Of a DNA stretch of 64,000 nt, positions 32,992 through 41,149 are shown piece by piece. This DNA comes from Mayfieldus sp963740555 (GTDB taxonomy: Bacteria; Actinomycetota; Thermoleophilia; Solirubrobacterales; 70-9): NCBI GenBank assembly GCA_963740555.1, contig CAVUES010000007.1:62001-126000 (forward strand). Direction: 5' to 3'. The notes below the pieces were generated by a model. It was not told the DNA's origin and did no database searches. It saw nothing but the letters and a program-made list of their open reading frames with translations. The translations under genes were made by a program, and so were the position numbers. The first letter of the stretch is position 1, and each line of letters opens with the position of its first letter.

Positions 32992-34081
32992 GTCTCGCGC
33001 TCACGAAGTAACCCTGATCCCGGGAGACGGCACAGGCCCCGAGCTGGTCGAGGCTACGCGGCGGGTGCTGGAGGCAACCGGCGTCGAGTTCGCCTGGGAC
33101 GAGCATCCGGCCGGGGAGGACGTCTACGCCGAAGAGGGGACTCCGTTTCCCGATCGCACCCTGGAGTCGATCAAGCGCACCAAGGTCGGGATCAAGGGGC
33201 CGACCACGACCCCGGTCGGCGCCGGCTTTCGCTCGATCAACGTGCAGCTGCGCAAGGAGCTCGATCTCTATGCCTGCATCCGGCCCTGCAAGCTGTATGA
33301 GGGCGTGCGCTCGCACTTCGATCGGGTGGACATGGTGCTCGTGCGCGAGAACACCGAGGACCTCTACGCCGGGATCGAGTTCGAGGTCGACTCCGAGGGG
33401 GCCGAGAGGCTGCGCGAGTTCGTCGTGGCCGAGGGCGCGGGACAAATCCGCGAGCACTCTGGGATCTCGATCAAGCCGATCTCCGTGTTCGGCAGCGAGC
33501 GGATCGTCGAAGCGGCCTTCGACTACGCGAAGAGAAACGGGCGCCGCAAGATCACCGCGGCGCACAAGGCAAACATCATGAAGTTCTCCGACGGGCTGTT
33601 CCTCGACACCGCCCGTGAGGTCGCCGAGCGCCACCCCGAGATCGAGTTCGAGGATCGGATCATCGACAACCTCTGCAATCAGCTCGTCTCGCGGCCAGAG
33701 GAGTACGACGTGATCGTGTTGCCGAACCTCTACGGCGACATCGTCTCCGACCTCGGGGCGGGGATGATCGGGGGCCTCGGAATGGCGCCGGGCGCCAACA
33801 TCGGCACCGAGGCGGCGATGTTCGAGGCCACACACGGCTCGGCGCCCAAGTACAAGGGGCAGAACAAGGTCAACCCGACGGCGCTGATGCTCTCGGGGGT
33901 GTTGATGCTCCGCCATCTCGACGAGGGCGAGGCGGCGGATCGCATGGAGGCCGCGATCGCCGCGGTGATCGCCAAAGGGGACAAGGTCACGTACGACCTG
34001 AAGCCGAGCCGTGACGATCCCACCGCGGTCGGCACCTCGGAGTTCGCCGACGCCGTGATCGAACAGATGCAAACCGGGTAG
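32984..34081 (+). CDS. Isocitrate dehydrogenase, NAD-type family
   Basis: A 365-residue beta-decarboxylating dehydrogenase that oxidises isocitrate to 2-oxoglutarate. It has the N-terminal TLIPGDGTGPELVEA, the substrate loop TPVGAGFRSINVQLRKELDLYACIRP (Ser and Asn for isocitrate, Arg residues after), VRENTEDLYAGIEF, the catalytic Lys in ITAAHKANIMK, the metal aspartates in NLYGDIVSDLGAG, and the cofactor loop THGSAPKYKGQNKVNP. Length and motifs favour the short NAD-type (IDH3-like) over isopropylmalate dehydrogenase. No ATG fits; TTG at 32984 is the best start. mdh follows ten bases later, giving a TCA-cycle pair. Confidence 0.88.
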   Translation: MAESRAHEVTLIPGDGTGPELVEATRRVLEATGVEFAWDEHPAGEDVYAEEGTPFPDRTLESIKRTKVGIKGPTTTPVGAGFRSINVQLRKELDLYACIRPCKLYEGVRSHFDRVDMVLVRENTEDLYAGIEFEVDSEGAERLREFVVAEGAGQIREHSGISIKPISVFGSERIVEAAFDYAKRNGRRKITAAHKANIMKFSDGLFLDTAREVAERHPEIEFEDRIIDNLCNQLVSRPEEYDVIVLPNLYGDIVSDLGAGMIGGLGMAPGANIGTEAAMFEATHGSAPKYKGQNKVNPTALMLSGVLMLRHLDEGEAADRMEAAIAAVIAKGDKVTYDLKPSRDDPTAVGTSEFADAVIEQMQTG

Positions 34082-34091
34082 AGGAGTAGGC

Positions 34092-35078
34092 GTGAGCAGC
34101 CCAGTCAAGGTCACCGTCACCGGAGCCGCCGGCCAGATCGGCTACGCGATCCTGTTCCGGATCGCCTCCGGTCAGATGCTCGGTGACGACACCCTGGTCG
34201 AGTTGCGACTGCTGGAGATACCGGACGCGATCGGTACCGCCGAGGGGACAGCGATGGAGCTCGACGACTGCGCGTTTCCGCTGCTCAACAGTATCGAGAT
34301 CTCAGACGACCCCAAGTTCGCCTTCGACGGCTGCAACGTCGCGCTGCTGATCGGGGCCCGTCCCCGCGGCAAGGGCATGGAGCGCTCCGACCTGCTGGAG
34401 GCCAACGGGGGCATCTTCAAGCCGCAGGGCGAGGCGATCAACGCGGGCGCCGCCGACGACGTCAAGGTGCTGGTGGTCGGCAACCCGGCCAACACCAACT
34501 GCCTGATTGCGAAGTCACACGCCCCCGACGTGCCGGCCGAGCGCTTTACCGCGATGACGAGGCTCGACCACAACCGGGCGATCGCCCAGCTCGCCAACAA
34601 GCTCGGCGTCGGCGTCGACGCGGTGACCAAGATGACGATCTGGGGCAACCACTCGACCACCCAGTACCCCGACCTCACACATGCTGAGGTGAACGGGAAA
34701 AGCGCCCGGGATGAGGTCGACGACGAGGCCTGGATCGCGGACGAGTTCATCCCCCGGGTCGCCAAGCGCGGCGCCGAGGTGATCGAGAAGCGGGGCGCCT
34801 CGAGCGCCGCCTCGGCCGCGAACGCGGCAATCGACCACGTCCACGACTGGGTGCTTGGGACTCCGGCCGGCGACTGGGTATCGATGTCGGTTCGGTCCGA
34901 CGGCTCCTACGAGGTCGAGGAAGGGCTGATCTCGGGCTTTCCCTGCACCTGCTCGAGCGGGGAGTGGCAGATCGTCGAGGGCCTCGAGATCGACGACTTC
35001 TCCCGGCAGCGGATCGACGCCAGCGTCGACGAGCTCAAGGAAGAGCGCGACGCCGTCTCCTCCCTCGGTTTGATCTAA
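34092..35078 (+). CDS. mdh: Malate dehydrogenase
   Basis: A 328-residue NAD-dependent malate dehydrogenase that interconverts malate and oxaloacetate. The N-terminal dinucleotide fold is VTGAAGQIGYAILFRIASGQML. LLIGARPRGKGMERSDLLEANG contains the substrate arginines, VVGNPANTNCLIA is the family NPANT motif, and TRLDHNRA plus IWGNHSTTQYPD carry the catalytic Asp and His. These mark the cytosolic-type (class 2) MDH. GTG at 34092 has GAGGAG ten bases upstream. It is co-transcribed with the isocitrate dehydrogenase. Confidence 0.96.
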   Translation: MSSPVKVTVTGAAGQIGYAILFRIASGQMLGDDTLVELRLLEIPDAIGTAEGTAMELDDCAFPLLNSIEISDDPKFAFDGCNVALLIGARPRGKGMERSDLLEANGGIFKPQGEAINAGAADDVKVLVVGNPANTNCLIAKSHAPDVPAERFTAMTRLDHNRAIAQLANKLGVGVDAVTKMTIWGNHSTTQYPDLTHAEVNGKSARDEVDDEAWIADEFIPRVAKRGAEVIEKRGASSAASAANAAIDHVHDWVLGTPAGDWVSMSVRSDGSYEVEEGLISGFPCTCSSGEWQIVEGLEIDDFSRQRIDASVDELKEERDAVSSLGLI

Positions 35079-35189
35079 GCCGCCAGGGATCAATCGCGGT
35101 GGCGCGCGGCCCTGTTGGGGTGGACTACTGAGCGGTTCCCGTGCGCCCACGGTCAAGCTCGACCGGCAGTTGCCGATGGCCTACGAGAG

Positions 35190-36650
35190 ATGTCCAAACC
35201 GCGCTCGACGACCACGCCCGGTGAGGTGCGCGGCCCCGTTCCCAAGGAGAGAGGTGTCGGCGGCCTTCCAGCCGAGCCCGACGCGCTCGATGTACTGCCG
35301 GTCGGCGAGCCCGGGGTCTCCACGGGCAAGGTGGGGCCGCCGCAGCGGCGCCGACGCCATTACATCCGGCTGAATCTGAAGCTGTTTCTGGTGGCGTTCT
35401 TCAGTTTCGGCTGGGCCGGTCTCTCACTCTGGTTGGCGCTTCCCTGGATCGTCGAGCTCAGCCACTCGATCACCCTTCCCGGTGCGATCGTCCTGATCGG
35501 CGGCATCGCGATCATCCCCGGCTATCTCAACGCCAACCTCGTCTCCTCGCTGCTGATCGACCGGCCGCCGCCGCTCCGTTTCGACCTCGAGTTCCCAGCG
35601 ATCACGGTGCTACTTGCCTGTTTCAACGAGGAGGGGACCATCGTGGAGACGCTCGACTACCTATGCGCCCAGGACTATCCGGCCGAGCTGCACATTTTGG
35701 TCGCCGACGACGGCTCAACCGATCGAACTGCGGAGCTTGCTCGGCGGCGAGCGAAACGCGACGGGCGCATCTCAGTCGTTGAATTGCCCCACGCCGGCAA
35801 GGCCCGAGCCCTGACCAGTGGGCTTGCCCACGTCGAGACTTCGCTCGTCGCCACCGACGACGCGGACACGTTGCTGATGCCTTCCGCGCTGCGGCGCGCC
35901 GTTGCCCGCCTTCTGATCTCGCCCCCCGACACAGTCGCGGTCGCGGGCGCCGTCTTCGTGCGCAACTCACGCGACAACTTCATCACCCGCGCTCAGGAGT
36001 GGGACTACTTCCTCGGTATCGCCTCGGTGAAGCGGCAGCAGGGCCTGTTCCAGGGAACGATGGTCGCCCAAGGGGCGTTCAGCGTCTACCGCACCGCAGC
36101 GCTAAACGAAGCCGGCGGATGGCCCGACCGGATCGGGGAGGACATCGTCCTGACCTGGGCGATGATGCGGCGCGGGGGGCGGATCGGCTACGAGCGGACG
36201 GCAATCGCCTTCACCGGCGCCCCCCGTGACATGCGGCGGCTCGCCCGCCAGCGGAGTCGCTGGGCGCGGGGCATGATCGAGGGGCTACGCGAGCACGGCG
36301 GGGCTCTGATCGCTGAACGTAAGTCCTTCGTCCACGCCGTGCTCGTCGACTTCGCCTTCCCCTACCTTGACCTTGTCTACGCGGTCGCATTCCCGATCGG
36401 CATCGTCCTGGCTCTGTTCGGCAACTTCGCGATCGTCGGGCCGATGACGCTTGCGGTGCTGCCGCTGAACCTGATCCTCTCCGGAATCATGTTTCGGCTC
36501 AGCCGGCAATCGTTCGAGGAGGTCGGCCTGCAGGTTCGGCGCAACACACTCGGCTTCCTGGTCTACCTGCTCACCTACCAGCTATTCATGTCACCGGTCT
36601 CGGTGATCGGCTATGGGCAGGAGGTGTTTGGCCGCAAGCGGCGCTGGTAA
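35190..36650 (+). CDS. Family 2 membrane glycosyltransferase
   Basis: A 486-residue processive-type GT2 enzyme, similar in layout to PgaC/cellulose or hyaluronan synthases. After a soluble ~60-residue N-terminus come two membrane helices (about 75-130). The catalytic domain follows, with LLACFNEEGTIVETL, VADDGSTDRTAEL, the DxD-like ATDDADTLL, EDIVLTWAMMRRG, and the product-binding QRSRWARG. Three or four helices close it (about 375-475). It should build an extracellular polysaccharide from a nucleotide sugar. The ATG at 35190 is preferred over a 75-base longer frame, although the ribosome site is weak. Confidence 0.88.
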   Translation: MSKPRSTTTPGEVRGPVPKERGVGGLPAEPDALDVLPVGEPGVSTGKVGPPQRRRRHYIRLNLKLFLVAFFSFGWAGLSLWLALPWIVELSHSITLPGAIVLIGGIAIIPGYLNANLVSSLLIDRPPPLRFDLEFPAITVLLACFNEEGTIVETLDYLCAQDYPAELHILVADDGSTDRTAELARRRAKRDGRISVVELPHAGKARALTSGLAHVETSLVATDDADTLLMPSALRRAVARLLISPPDTVAVAGAVFVRNSRDNFITRAQEWDYFLGIASVKRQQGLFQGTMVAQGAFSVYRTAALNEAGGWPDRIGEDIVLTWAMMRRGGRIGYERTAIAFTGAPRDMRRLARQRSRWARGMIEGLREHGGALIAERKSFVHAVLVDFAFPYLDLVYAVAFPIGIVLALFGNFAIVGPMTLAVLPLNLILSGIMFRLSRQSFEEVGLQVRRNTLGFLVYLLTYQLFMSPVSVIGYGQEVFGRKRRW

Positions 36651-36666
36651 CGCGCGCCGGCCCACG

Positions 36667-37023
36667 TCACTTGGCCGGGTGGTACCCGCGGCCCTTCTTG
36701 CGGACCTGGCCTTCCTTCTGCAGGTCGCCCATCACCCGATAGAGGTAGTTGGGCTTGATCTTCATCTTCTTGGCGATCTCAGATGCGGTGATGCCGGGGC
36801 TATCGGTGACGATCTTCACGGCTTGAGCGCCGCGCGTCCCACCGCGGCGCTTGCGGCGGCCACCGCCTGAGCCGGGTGGGCGTCCGGGCCGGCGCCGGCC
36901 TACGCGGCCGCCGGTCAGATCGGCGAGCGCGCGTTCGAGGCGAGCCCGCTCCTGGTCGAGCTCCTGAAGACGCTTTTGGACCAGCGCCCTGGCCTCGTTG
37001 AGTACGTTGCTGGTGTCCGCCAT
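36667..37023 (-). CDS. Small DNA-binding protein: coiled coil, basic linker, winged helix
   Basis: A 118-residue protein with three visible parts. A heptad-rich helix (residues about 5-42, NEARALVQKRLQELDQERARLERALADL) suggests dimerisation. A very basic Gly/Arg/Pro linker (about 43-66, VGRRRPGRPPGSGGGRRKRRGG) resembles AT-hook or histone-like tails. The C-terminal winged helix (about 70-118) reads ITASEIAKKMKIKPNYLYRVMGDL, GQVRKKGRGYHP. The start at 37023 has GGAGAGAGG upstream. It lies divergent from the D-hydroxyacid dehydrogenase gene and may regulate it or act as a nucleoid protein. I do not recognise a named family. Confidence 0.8.
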   Translation of the reverse strand: MADTSNVLNEARALVQKRLQELDQERARLERALADLTGGRVGRRRPGRPPGSGGGRRKRRGGTRGAQAVKIVTDSPGITASEIAKKMKIKPNYLYRVMGDLQKEGQVRKKGRGYHPAK

Positions 37024-37121
37024 TGATTCCTCTCTCCAATTGAGCCCTTTATCTACGAGCAGAGAGACTAGAGGACCGATGAAAGTGTGTGCTTTTTGAA
37101 CTGTGTGTGGTTTGGCACTTC

Positions 37122-37156
37122 GTCCATGTGTGACAGTGGAATTTGTCCATATGTGA
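37122..37156. promoter_or_regulatory. Direct repeats GTCCATRTGTGA in a divergent promoter
   Basis: GTCCATGTGTGA (37122-37133) and GTCCATATGTGA (37145-37156) differ at one base and are spaced 23 bp apart, close to two helical turns. Upstream the sequence is rich in GTGTG. They lie just before the dehydrogenase start (37164), a likely binding site for a regulator, perhaps the neighbouring winged-helix protein. Confidence 0.4.
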
Positions 37157-37163
37157 GTATGCG

Positions 37164-38114
37164 ATGAGCGTTGTTGCGATCGCCAGGGTGCTGCTGCCGG
37201 CCGGGCTCGGGCCGATCGAGGAGCGTGTGGAGGTTCGAGTCGGCGGTCCAGAGGCGTCACCCGCGCGGGTGCGGGAGATAGCCAAGGGCGCCGACGTCCT
37301 CGTTGCCGATCCGACAGTCGGCGTCGATGCGGAGCTACTCGAAGCTGCAGGTCCGGGCCTGCGCCTGGTCGCCAACTTCGCGGTTGGCTACGACAACGTC
37401 GACGTCGAGGAGTGCCAGCGGCGCGGCGTGGCCGTCACCAACACGCCCGACGTGCTCACCAACGCCACCGCGGAGCTGGCGCTGGCCCTCACCCTGGCGG
37501 CGGCCAGGTTGCTGAGCGAAGGCGAGCGCGACCTGCGGGCAGGACGCTGGCACGGATGGGACCCGGCTGCCTACCGCGGGCTGGAGTTGAGCGGGGCCAC
37601 CGTCGGGGTGGTGGGGCTGGGGCGTATCGGCGGTCGCTACGCGGAGCTGCTGGCCGGTTTCGAGGTCGAGCTGCTCTTCACGGCGCGGTCGGCGAAGCCG
37701 GAGGATGAGGCGCGGCTCGGCGCGAGCCGCGTGAAGCTGGAGGAGCTTCTGCGTCGCTCCGACGTCGTCAGCCTGCACGCGCCGGCCAATCCCGAGACCC
37801 ACCACCTGATCGACGCCGGCGCGCTCGCGTTGATGCGGGAGCGGGCGGTTCTCGTCAACACCGCGCGCGGTTCTCTGGTCGACCTCGCCGCGGTCGCCAA
37901 GGCGCTTCGGGAGGGACGTCTCGGAGCGGTGGGCCTGGATGTCTATGAGGGCGAGCCGAAGGTGCCAGACGAGATCCTGTCGGCGCCCCGCGCGGTGCTC
38001 GCCCCGCACATCGGCTCCGCCACGGTCAAGGCCCGCGACGCCATGGCCCGCACAGTGGCTGAGAACGTGATCGCATTCCTCGATGGCCGCGAACCGCCCA
38101 ATCTTGTCGCGTGA
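37164..38114 (+). CDS. D-2-hydroxyacid dehydrogenase (glyoxylate/hydroxypyruvate reductase-like)
   Basis: A 316-residue NAD(P)-dependent enzyme of the D-isomer 2-hydroxyacid dehydrogenase family. The N-terminal substrate domain includes LVANFAVGYDNVDVEECQRRGVAV. The Rossmann motif is GVVGLGRIGGRYAELL. The catalytic triad is visible as Arg in VNTARGSLVD, Glu in VGLDVYEGEPKVP and His in LAPHIGSAT. The likely reaction is reduction of glyoxylate or hydroxypyruvate, but phosphoglycerate or other 2-ketoacids are possible. The ATG at 37164 is preferred over a TTG seven codons earlier. A long bidirectional hairpin follows the stop. Confidence 0.88.
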   Translation: MSVVAIARVLLPAGLGPIEERVEVRVGGPEASPARVREIAKGADVLVADPTVGVDAELLEAAGPGLRLVANFAVGYDNVDVEECQRRGVAVTNTPDVLTNATAELALALTLAAARLLSEGERDLRAGRWHGWDPAAYRGLELSGATVGVVGLGRIGGRYAELLAGFEVELLFTARSAKPEDEARLGASRVKLEELLRRSDVVSLHAPANPETHHLIDAGALALMRERAVLVNTARGSLVDLAAVAKALREGRLGAVGLDVYEGEPKVPDEILSAPRAVLAPHIGSATVKARDAMARTVAENVIAFLDGREPPNLVA

Positions 38115-38115
38115 G

Positions 38116-38188
38116 GGCCGGAGGGCGGGGGCCCTCTACAGCTAGCCAACCACCCCATAGCCCTAGCTCGGACCCCCGCCCACCGGCC
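38116..38188. repeat. Long hairpin repeat with conserved loop, copy 1
   Basis: GGCCGG (38116-38121) pairs with CCGGCC (38183-38188). After an A/A mismatch, GGGCGGGGG (38123-38131) pairs with CCCCCGCCC (38173-38181). In the loop GCTAG (38141-38145) pairs with CTAGC (38163-38167). The loop sequence from GCTAGCCAACCACCCC to TAGCCCTAGCTCGGACCC recurs at 47598. It lies between convergent genes, so a bidirectional terminator is likely. Confidence 0.6.
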
Positions 38189-38199
38189 TTCCACAACAA

Positions 38200-39012
38200 C
38201 TAGCGCAATGCGGCGTAAACGAGCGGTTTGTAGCCGGACGACTGCCCGGTCACGTTCGGGTGGTAGGACTCCATCACTGGGTTCGAGAGCCCGTTCAGCC
38301 ACTCGACGTCGTCGCAGATCGCGTGGCCGGCGAACGCACTGCGCGGATCGACGAAACGGAACCCGTACGCCGACGCGCGGCCGTTTTCGGTGGTCTCCAG
38401 CAGGTCCGCCGTCTGGTTCAGCTTCGTCTCCTCGGTCGGGCTGAAGAACGTCCCGGCATTGCAATCCTGGCCATTGAACAGCCGCGGATAGCCGACCACG
38501 GCGACGCGTGCGTTCGGCGCCCGGCCGCGGATCGTCGAGTAGACGTCGTTGAGCTGGCCCGGCAGCGTGTCGCGGATGTAGTTCTGGGCGTTGGTGATGT
38601 TGCCGTCGCAGCTCCATGGCCAAGGGAGCGCGCATTGGGTGATCACGCTCGAAAAGCCGGCGTCGTTACCACCGACCGAGATCGTCACGTAACTGGTCGA
38701 GGCGCTCAGCGGTCCGAGTTGATTGTTGAGGACGTCGCCGGTCTTTGCCCCCGAGCAGGCGGTGAAGCTCAGCGAGGCGCCGAGCCGGGAAGCGACGAGG
38801 ACCGGGTAGGCCTTCGGGCTGCGATAGCAGCTGCCGCTGTCGCTGCCGCTGTAGTAGGTCCTCGTTCCGACCCCGGACGAATACGAGTCGCCCAAGGCGA
38901 CGTAGCTCGACGCGCGGGCCAGCGTTGGAGCTACGAGCAGCACCAGCAGCGCGATCGCCGCCAGGGCCGCCGTCACACGCCCGCGGGTGCCCGATCTGAT
39001 GCATCCCGACAT
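38200..39012 (-). CDS. Secreted GDSL/SGNH-family lipase
   Basis: A 270-residue exported esterase. Residues 1-35 are a signal peptide (RVTAALAAIALLVLLVAPTLARA). The SGNH hallmarks are present: nucleophile Ser in YVALGDSYSSGVGT, Gly in the second block, Asn in VTISVGGNDAGF, and a C-terminal SYHPNVTGQ with the catalytic His. Cysteines in pairs suggest disulfide bonds as in Streptomyces lipases. It probably hydrolyses lipid esters outside the cell. AAGGAGGAG lies before the ATG. Confidence 0.93.
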   Translation of the reverse strand: MSGCIRSGTRGRVTAALAAIALLVLLVAPTLARASSYVALGDSYSSGVGTRTYYSGSDSGSCYRSPKAYPVLVASRLGASLSFTACSGAKTGDVLNNQLGPLSASTSYVTISVGGNDAGFSSVITQCALPWPWSCDGNITNAQNYIRDTLPGQLNDVYSTIRGRAPNARVAVVGYPRLFNGQDCNAGTFFSPTEETKLNQTADLLETTENGRASAYGFRFVDPRSAFAGHAICDDVEWLNGLSNPVMESYHPNVTGQSSGYKPLVYAALR

Positions 39013-39118
39013 TCGTCTCCTCCTTGAATCGGTTACCGGGTCTCCGGTCCGACGCTATCCCGCCCCGACGCACGAATCGTGGCGTCTATTTGACGCTAGT
39101 TGCGCGCGCCTGGAGCAG

Positions 39119-39754
39119 TCAGGAGTTCTTGCGAAGCCGTGGGAGGGTGCGGAAGACGACGTCCCAGAGCGGTGACGAGACGCCGAACCCGAAGCGGTGG
39201 TCCTGGAAGTGGTGGCGCATGTGCTGCTCGCGCAGCTGCTTGCCCAGCTTCGTCTTCGGCGTGTGGTGATGCACGTGGTAGTGCATGTAGTCGTAGCCGA
39301 GATAGCCGGCGATGAAGCCGGCGAACAGGGGGTAGGCCGCGGGTGTGCCGAAGAGCGCCTGGAAACCGAGGAAGAAGATGATCGCGAGCGGGATGCTCAC
39401 CGCCGGGGGCATCACGAGACGCAGCCGGTCGTTGGGGTGATCGTGGTGAACGCCGTGGATGATGAAGTGCATCCGGTGCCCCGCGTCGTTGTCGGGCTCC
39501 CAGTGAAAGAGCAGGCGGTGCAGCCAGTACTCGGTCAGGGTCCAGATGCCGAGCCCCCCGATCGTCAGCGCGATCAGCTCCAGCGCTCCGAGGCCGCGGT
39601 CGGCTCCCAGCCACTCCATCGCGACGACCACCGGGATGAAGACGATCGCTGGGATCGAGGGGTGGACCCGGGAGAAGAAGTTGAGAAAGGCGCTGTCGAA
39701 CAGCTGCGGGGAAGCCGCCAGCTGCTCGGATCTCTGGTGGGTGGCGTTTGCCAT
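39119..39754 (-). CDS. Fatty acid hydroxylase/sterol desaturase family protein
   Basis: A 211-residue membrane diiron enzyme. Histidine clusters are complete: HRLLFH, HGVHHDH, HYHVHHH and HMRHHF, with hydrophobic segments between them. This pattern matches ceramide/fatty-acid 2-hydroxylases and carotenoid or sterol modifiers. It likely hydroxylates a membrane lipid. The start at 39754 is preferred over one 84 bases upstream because a TACTAT -10 element (minus strand, 39766-39771) lies 11 bases before it, inside the longer frame. Confidence 0.85.
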   Translation of the reverse strand: MANATHQRSEQLAASPQLFDSAFLNFFSRVHPSIPAIVFIPVVVAMEWLGADRGLGALELIALTIGGLGIWTLTEYWLHRLLFHWEPDNDAGHRMHFIIHGVHHDHPNDRLRLVMPPAVSIPLAIIFFLGFQALFGTPAAYPLFAGFIAGYLGYDYMHYHVHHHTPKTKLGKQLREQHMRHHFQDHRFGFGVSSPLWDVVFRTLPRLRKNS

Positions 39755-39901
39755 CTCGACGAAAAATAGTAGTCCCTGAAGAAGACTCAGCGATTTGCGC
39801 GAATGCCGCCTGAAGCCCTGACGAAAGAGTGGCATCATCGCCGCCGGCTCGGGAATCGCAGCCGGGCGAAGGTCTCAAATCGGAGAGAGGACCGGACGAG
39901 A

Positions 39902-40138
39902 TTGGCAAAGACCGCGGGGCGAGCACGGGCGAAGGCGCCCAGTTGCGAGGACTGCTACTTCCGCAAGAACCTTCTCTGTGCGCTTGAGCTCGACGAGCCC
40001 TGTGCGACCTTCCGTCCCGACCGCCCCGAGGGCCTCGTGCCTCCGCGCCAGCCGGTGTTGTTGATGCGCAGCCCACGCTGGGCGGGCCGCATCCAGGAAG
40101 GCGTAGGGCTCAGCGGGCCGGAGCTTGCCAGGCGCTGA
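39902..40138 (+). CDS. Small cysteine-containing protein
   Basis: A 78-residue protein starting TTG at 39902 with GGAGAGAGG 11 bases upstream. A basic start (LAKTAGRARAKAPS) leads into CEDCYFRKNLLCALELDEPCATFRP, a CxxC-x8-C-x7-C arrangement that may bind a metal. The remainder is Arg/Pro-rich. I do not recognise the family; the cysteine spacing is too regular to look like noise. It is divergent from the hydroxylase and 67 bases before the next hydrolase gene. Confidence 0.6.
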   Translation: MAKTAGRARAKAPSCEDCYFRKNLLCALELDEPCATFRPDRPEGLVPPRQPVLLMRSPRWAGRIQEGVGLSGPELARR

Positions 40139-40205
40139 GACCTGACTCCAGGCGAGCCGTGCGGGGGTAAGGTTGCCCTCGCAACCCGGAGGAGAGACCC
40201 GGCTC

Positions 40206-41000
40206 GTGAGGATCACAGTTCTTGGCAAGTCGCCGTCCTGGCAGGACGTTGACGGTGCCTGCAGCGGCTACCTGGTCGAGGACGGCGACTCCAGCGTCCT
40301 GATCGACTGCGGAAACGGGGTCTTCTCGAAGCTGCGCCGCTTCCGCGACTACGTGGACCTCGACGCGGTGGCGATCTCCCACCTGCACGCGGACCACTTC
40401 CTCGACCTCGTGCCCTACAGCTACGCGCTCACCTACGCGCCGCGCCAGCAGCCGGTTCCGGTCGACCGCTGGCCGGGGACGGACAACCCGGCCCGCCCGC
40501 GCCTGATCGCCCCGCATGGCGCCAGGGAGACCTTCCGCCGCGTCACCGGCGCCTGGGGAAGCGAGGAGCTGATCGAGAATGCCTTCGCGCTCGAGGAGTA
40601 CGAGCCAAATGCGGTCGTCGAGGTCGGCTCGATCCGGCTCCATTTCCAGGAGGTGCCCCACTTCACCGAGACCTTCGCGATCGACGTCACCTCCACGAAC
40701 GGCAGTGGACGCTTCACCTTCGGCGCCGATTGCTCGCCCACCGAGGAGCTGGTGCTGGCCGCGAAGGAGACCGACCTGCTGTTGATCGAGGCGACGCTGC
40801 CACGGCCGGAGCGCGACGGACAGCGAGGCCACCTGACGCCGGGGGAGGCCGGCGAGCATGCCCGCCGCGCCGGCGCCCACCGCGTCGTCCTCACCCACAT
40901 CTCCGACGAGCTCGACGCCGACTGGGCCCGCGACGAGGCATCCAAGACTTTTGGTGCCCCCGTGGAAGTCGCTCACGAGGGCGCGATCTACGAAGTCTGA
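40206..41000 (+). CDS. MBL-fold metallo-hydrolase (RNase Z-like/beta-lactamase-fold)
   Basis: A 264-residue metallo-beta-lactamase-fold enzyme. It has the N-terminal strand pair VRITVLGKSPSWQD and SVLIDCGNGVFSKLRR, the zinc motif ISHLHADHFLDLVP (HxHxDH), GADCSPTEELVLAAK, and a late RVVLTHISDELD. This resembles RNase Z and related phosphodiesterases, but lack of the exosite makes tRNA processing unlikely; cyclic nucleotide or other phosphodiester substrates are possible. The GTG at 40206 has GGAGGAGAG upstream. A very long stem-loop follows the stop. Confidence 0.85.
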   Translation: MRITVLGKSPSWQDVDGACSGYLVEDGDSSVLIDCGNGVFSKLRRFRDYVDLDAVAISHLHADHFLDLVPYSYALTYAPRQQPVPVDRWPGTDNPARPRLIAPHGARETFRRVTGAWGSEELIENAFALEEYEPNAVVEVGSIRLHFQEVPHFTETFAIDVTSTNGSGRFTFGADCSPTEELVLAAKETDLLLIEATLPRPERDGQRGHLTPGEAGEHARRAGAHRVVLTHISDELDADWARDEASKTFGAPVEVAHEGAIYEV

Positions 41001-41046
41001 GCGGCACGACCGAGGAGCCTGAGAGGCACTTCTTCCGCGGGTGGTG

Positions 41047-41105
41047 CGGCGGGCTCGATTCCCGCGCGCGCGGACCGTGGAGCACGGGCGGGAACGAGCC
41101 CGCCG
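41047..41105 (+). terminator. Long nested stem-loop between the MBL gene and hsp20
   Basis: CGGCGGGCTCG (41047-41057) pairs with CGAGCCCGCCG (41095-41105). After one bulged A, TTCCCGC (41059-41065) pairs with GCGGGAA (41088-41094). An apical CCGTG-GAG-CACGG (41075-41087) completes it, about 23 bp in total. No T-run follows. It ends 45 bases before the hsp20 start, so it may be a terminator for the upstream gene or a heat-shock control element. Confidence 0.5.
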
Positions 41106-41149
41106 TGACAGGACCCGCGGGAAGGAGCGTCTGTCTATCTTCTACGGGA

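Noticed and set aside
29690..34081. A 1,463-codon open frame on the plus strand
   Set aside because: Its first two thirds are antisense to the cyclase gene and only the last 365 codons encode isocitrate dehydrogenase. High GC removes stop codons from antisense frames.
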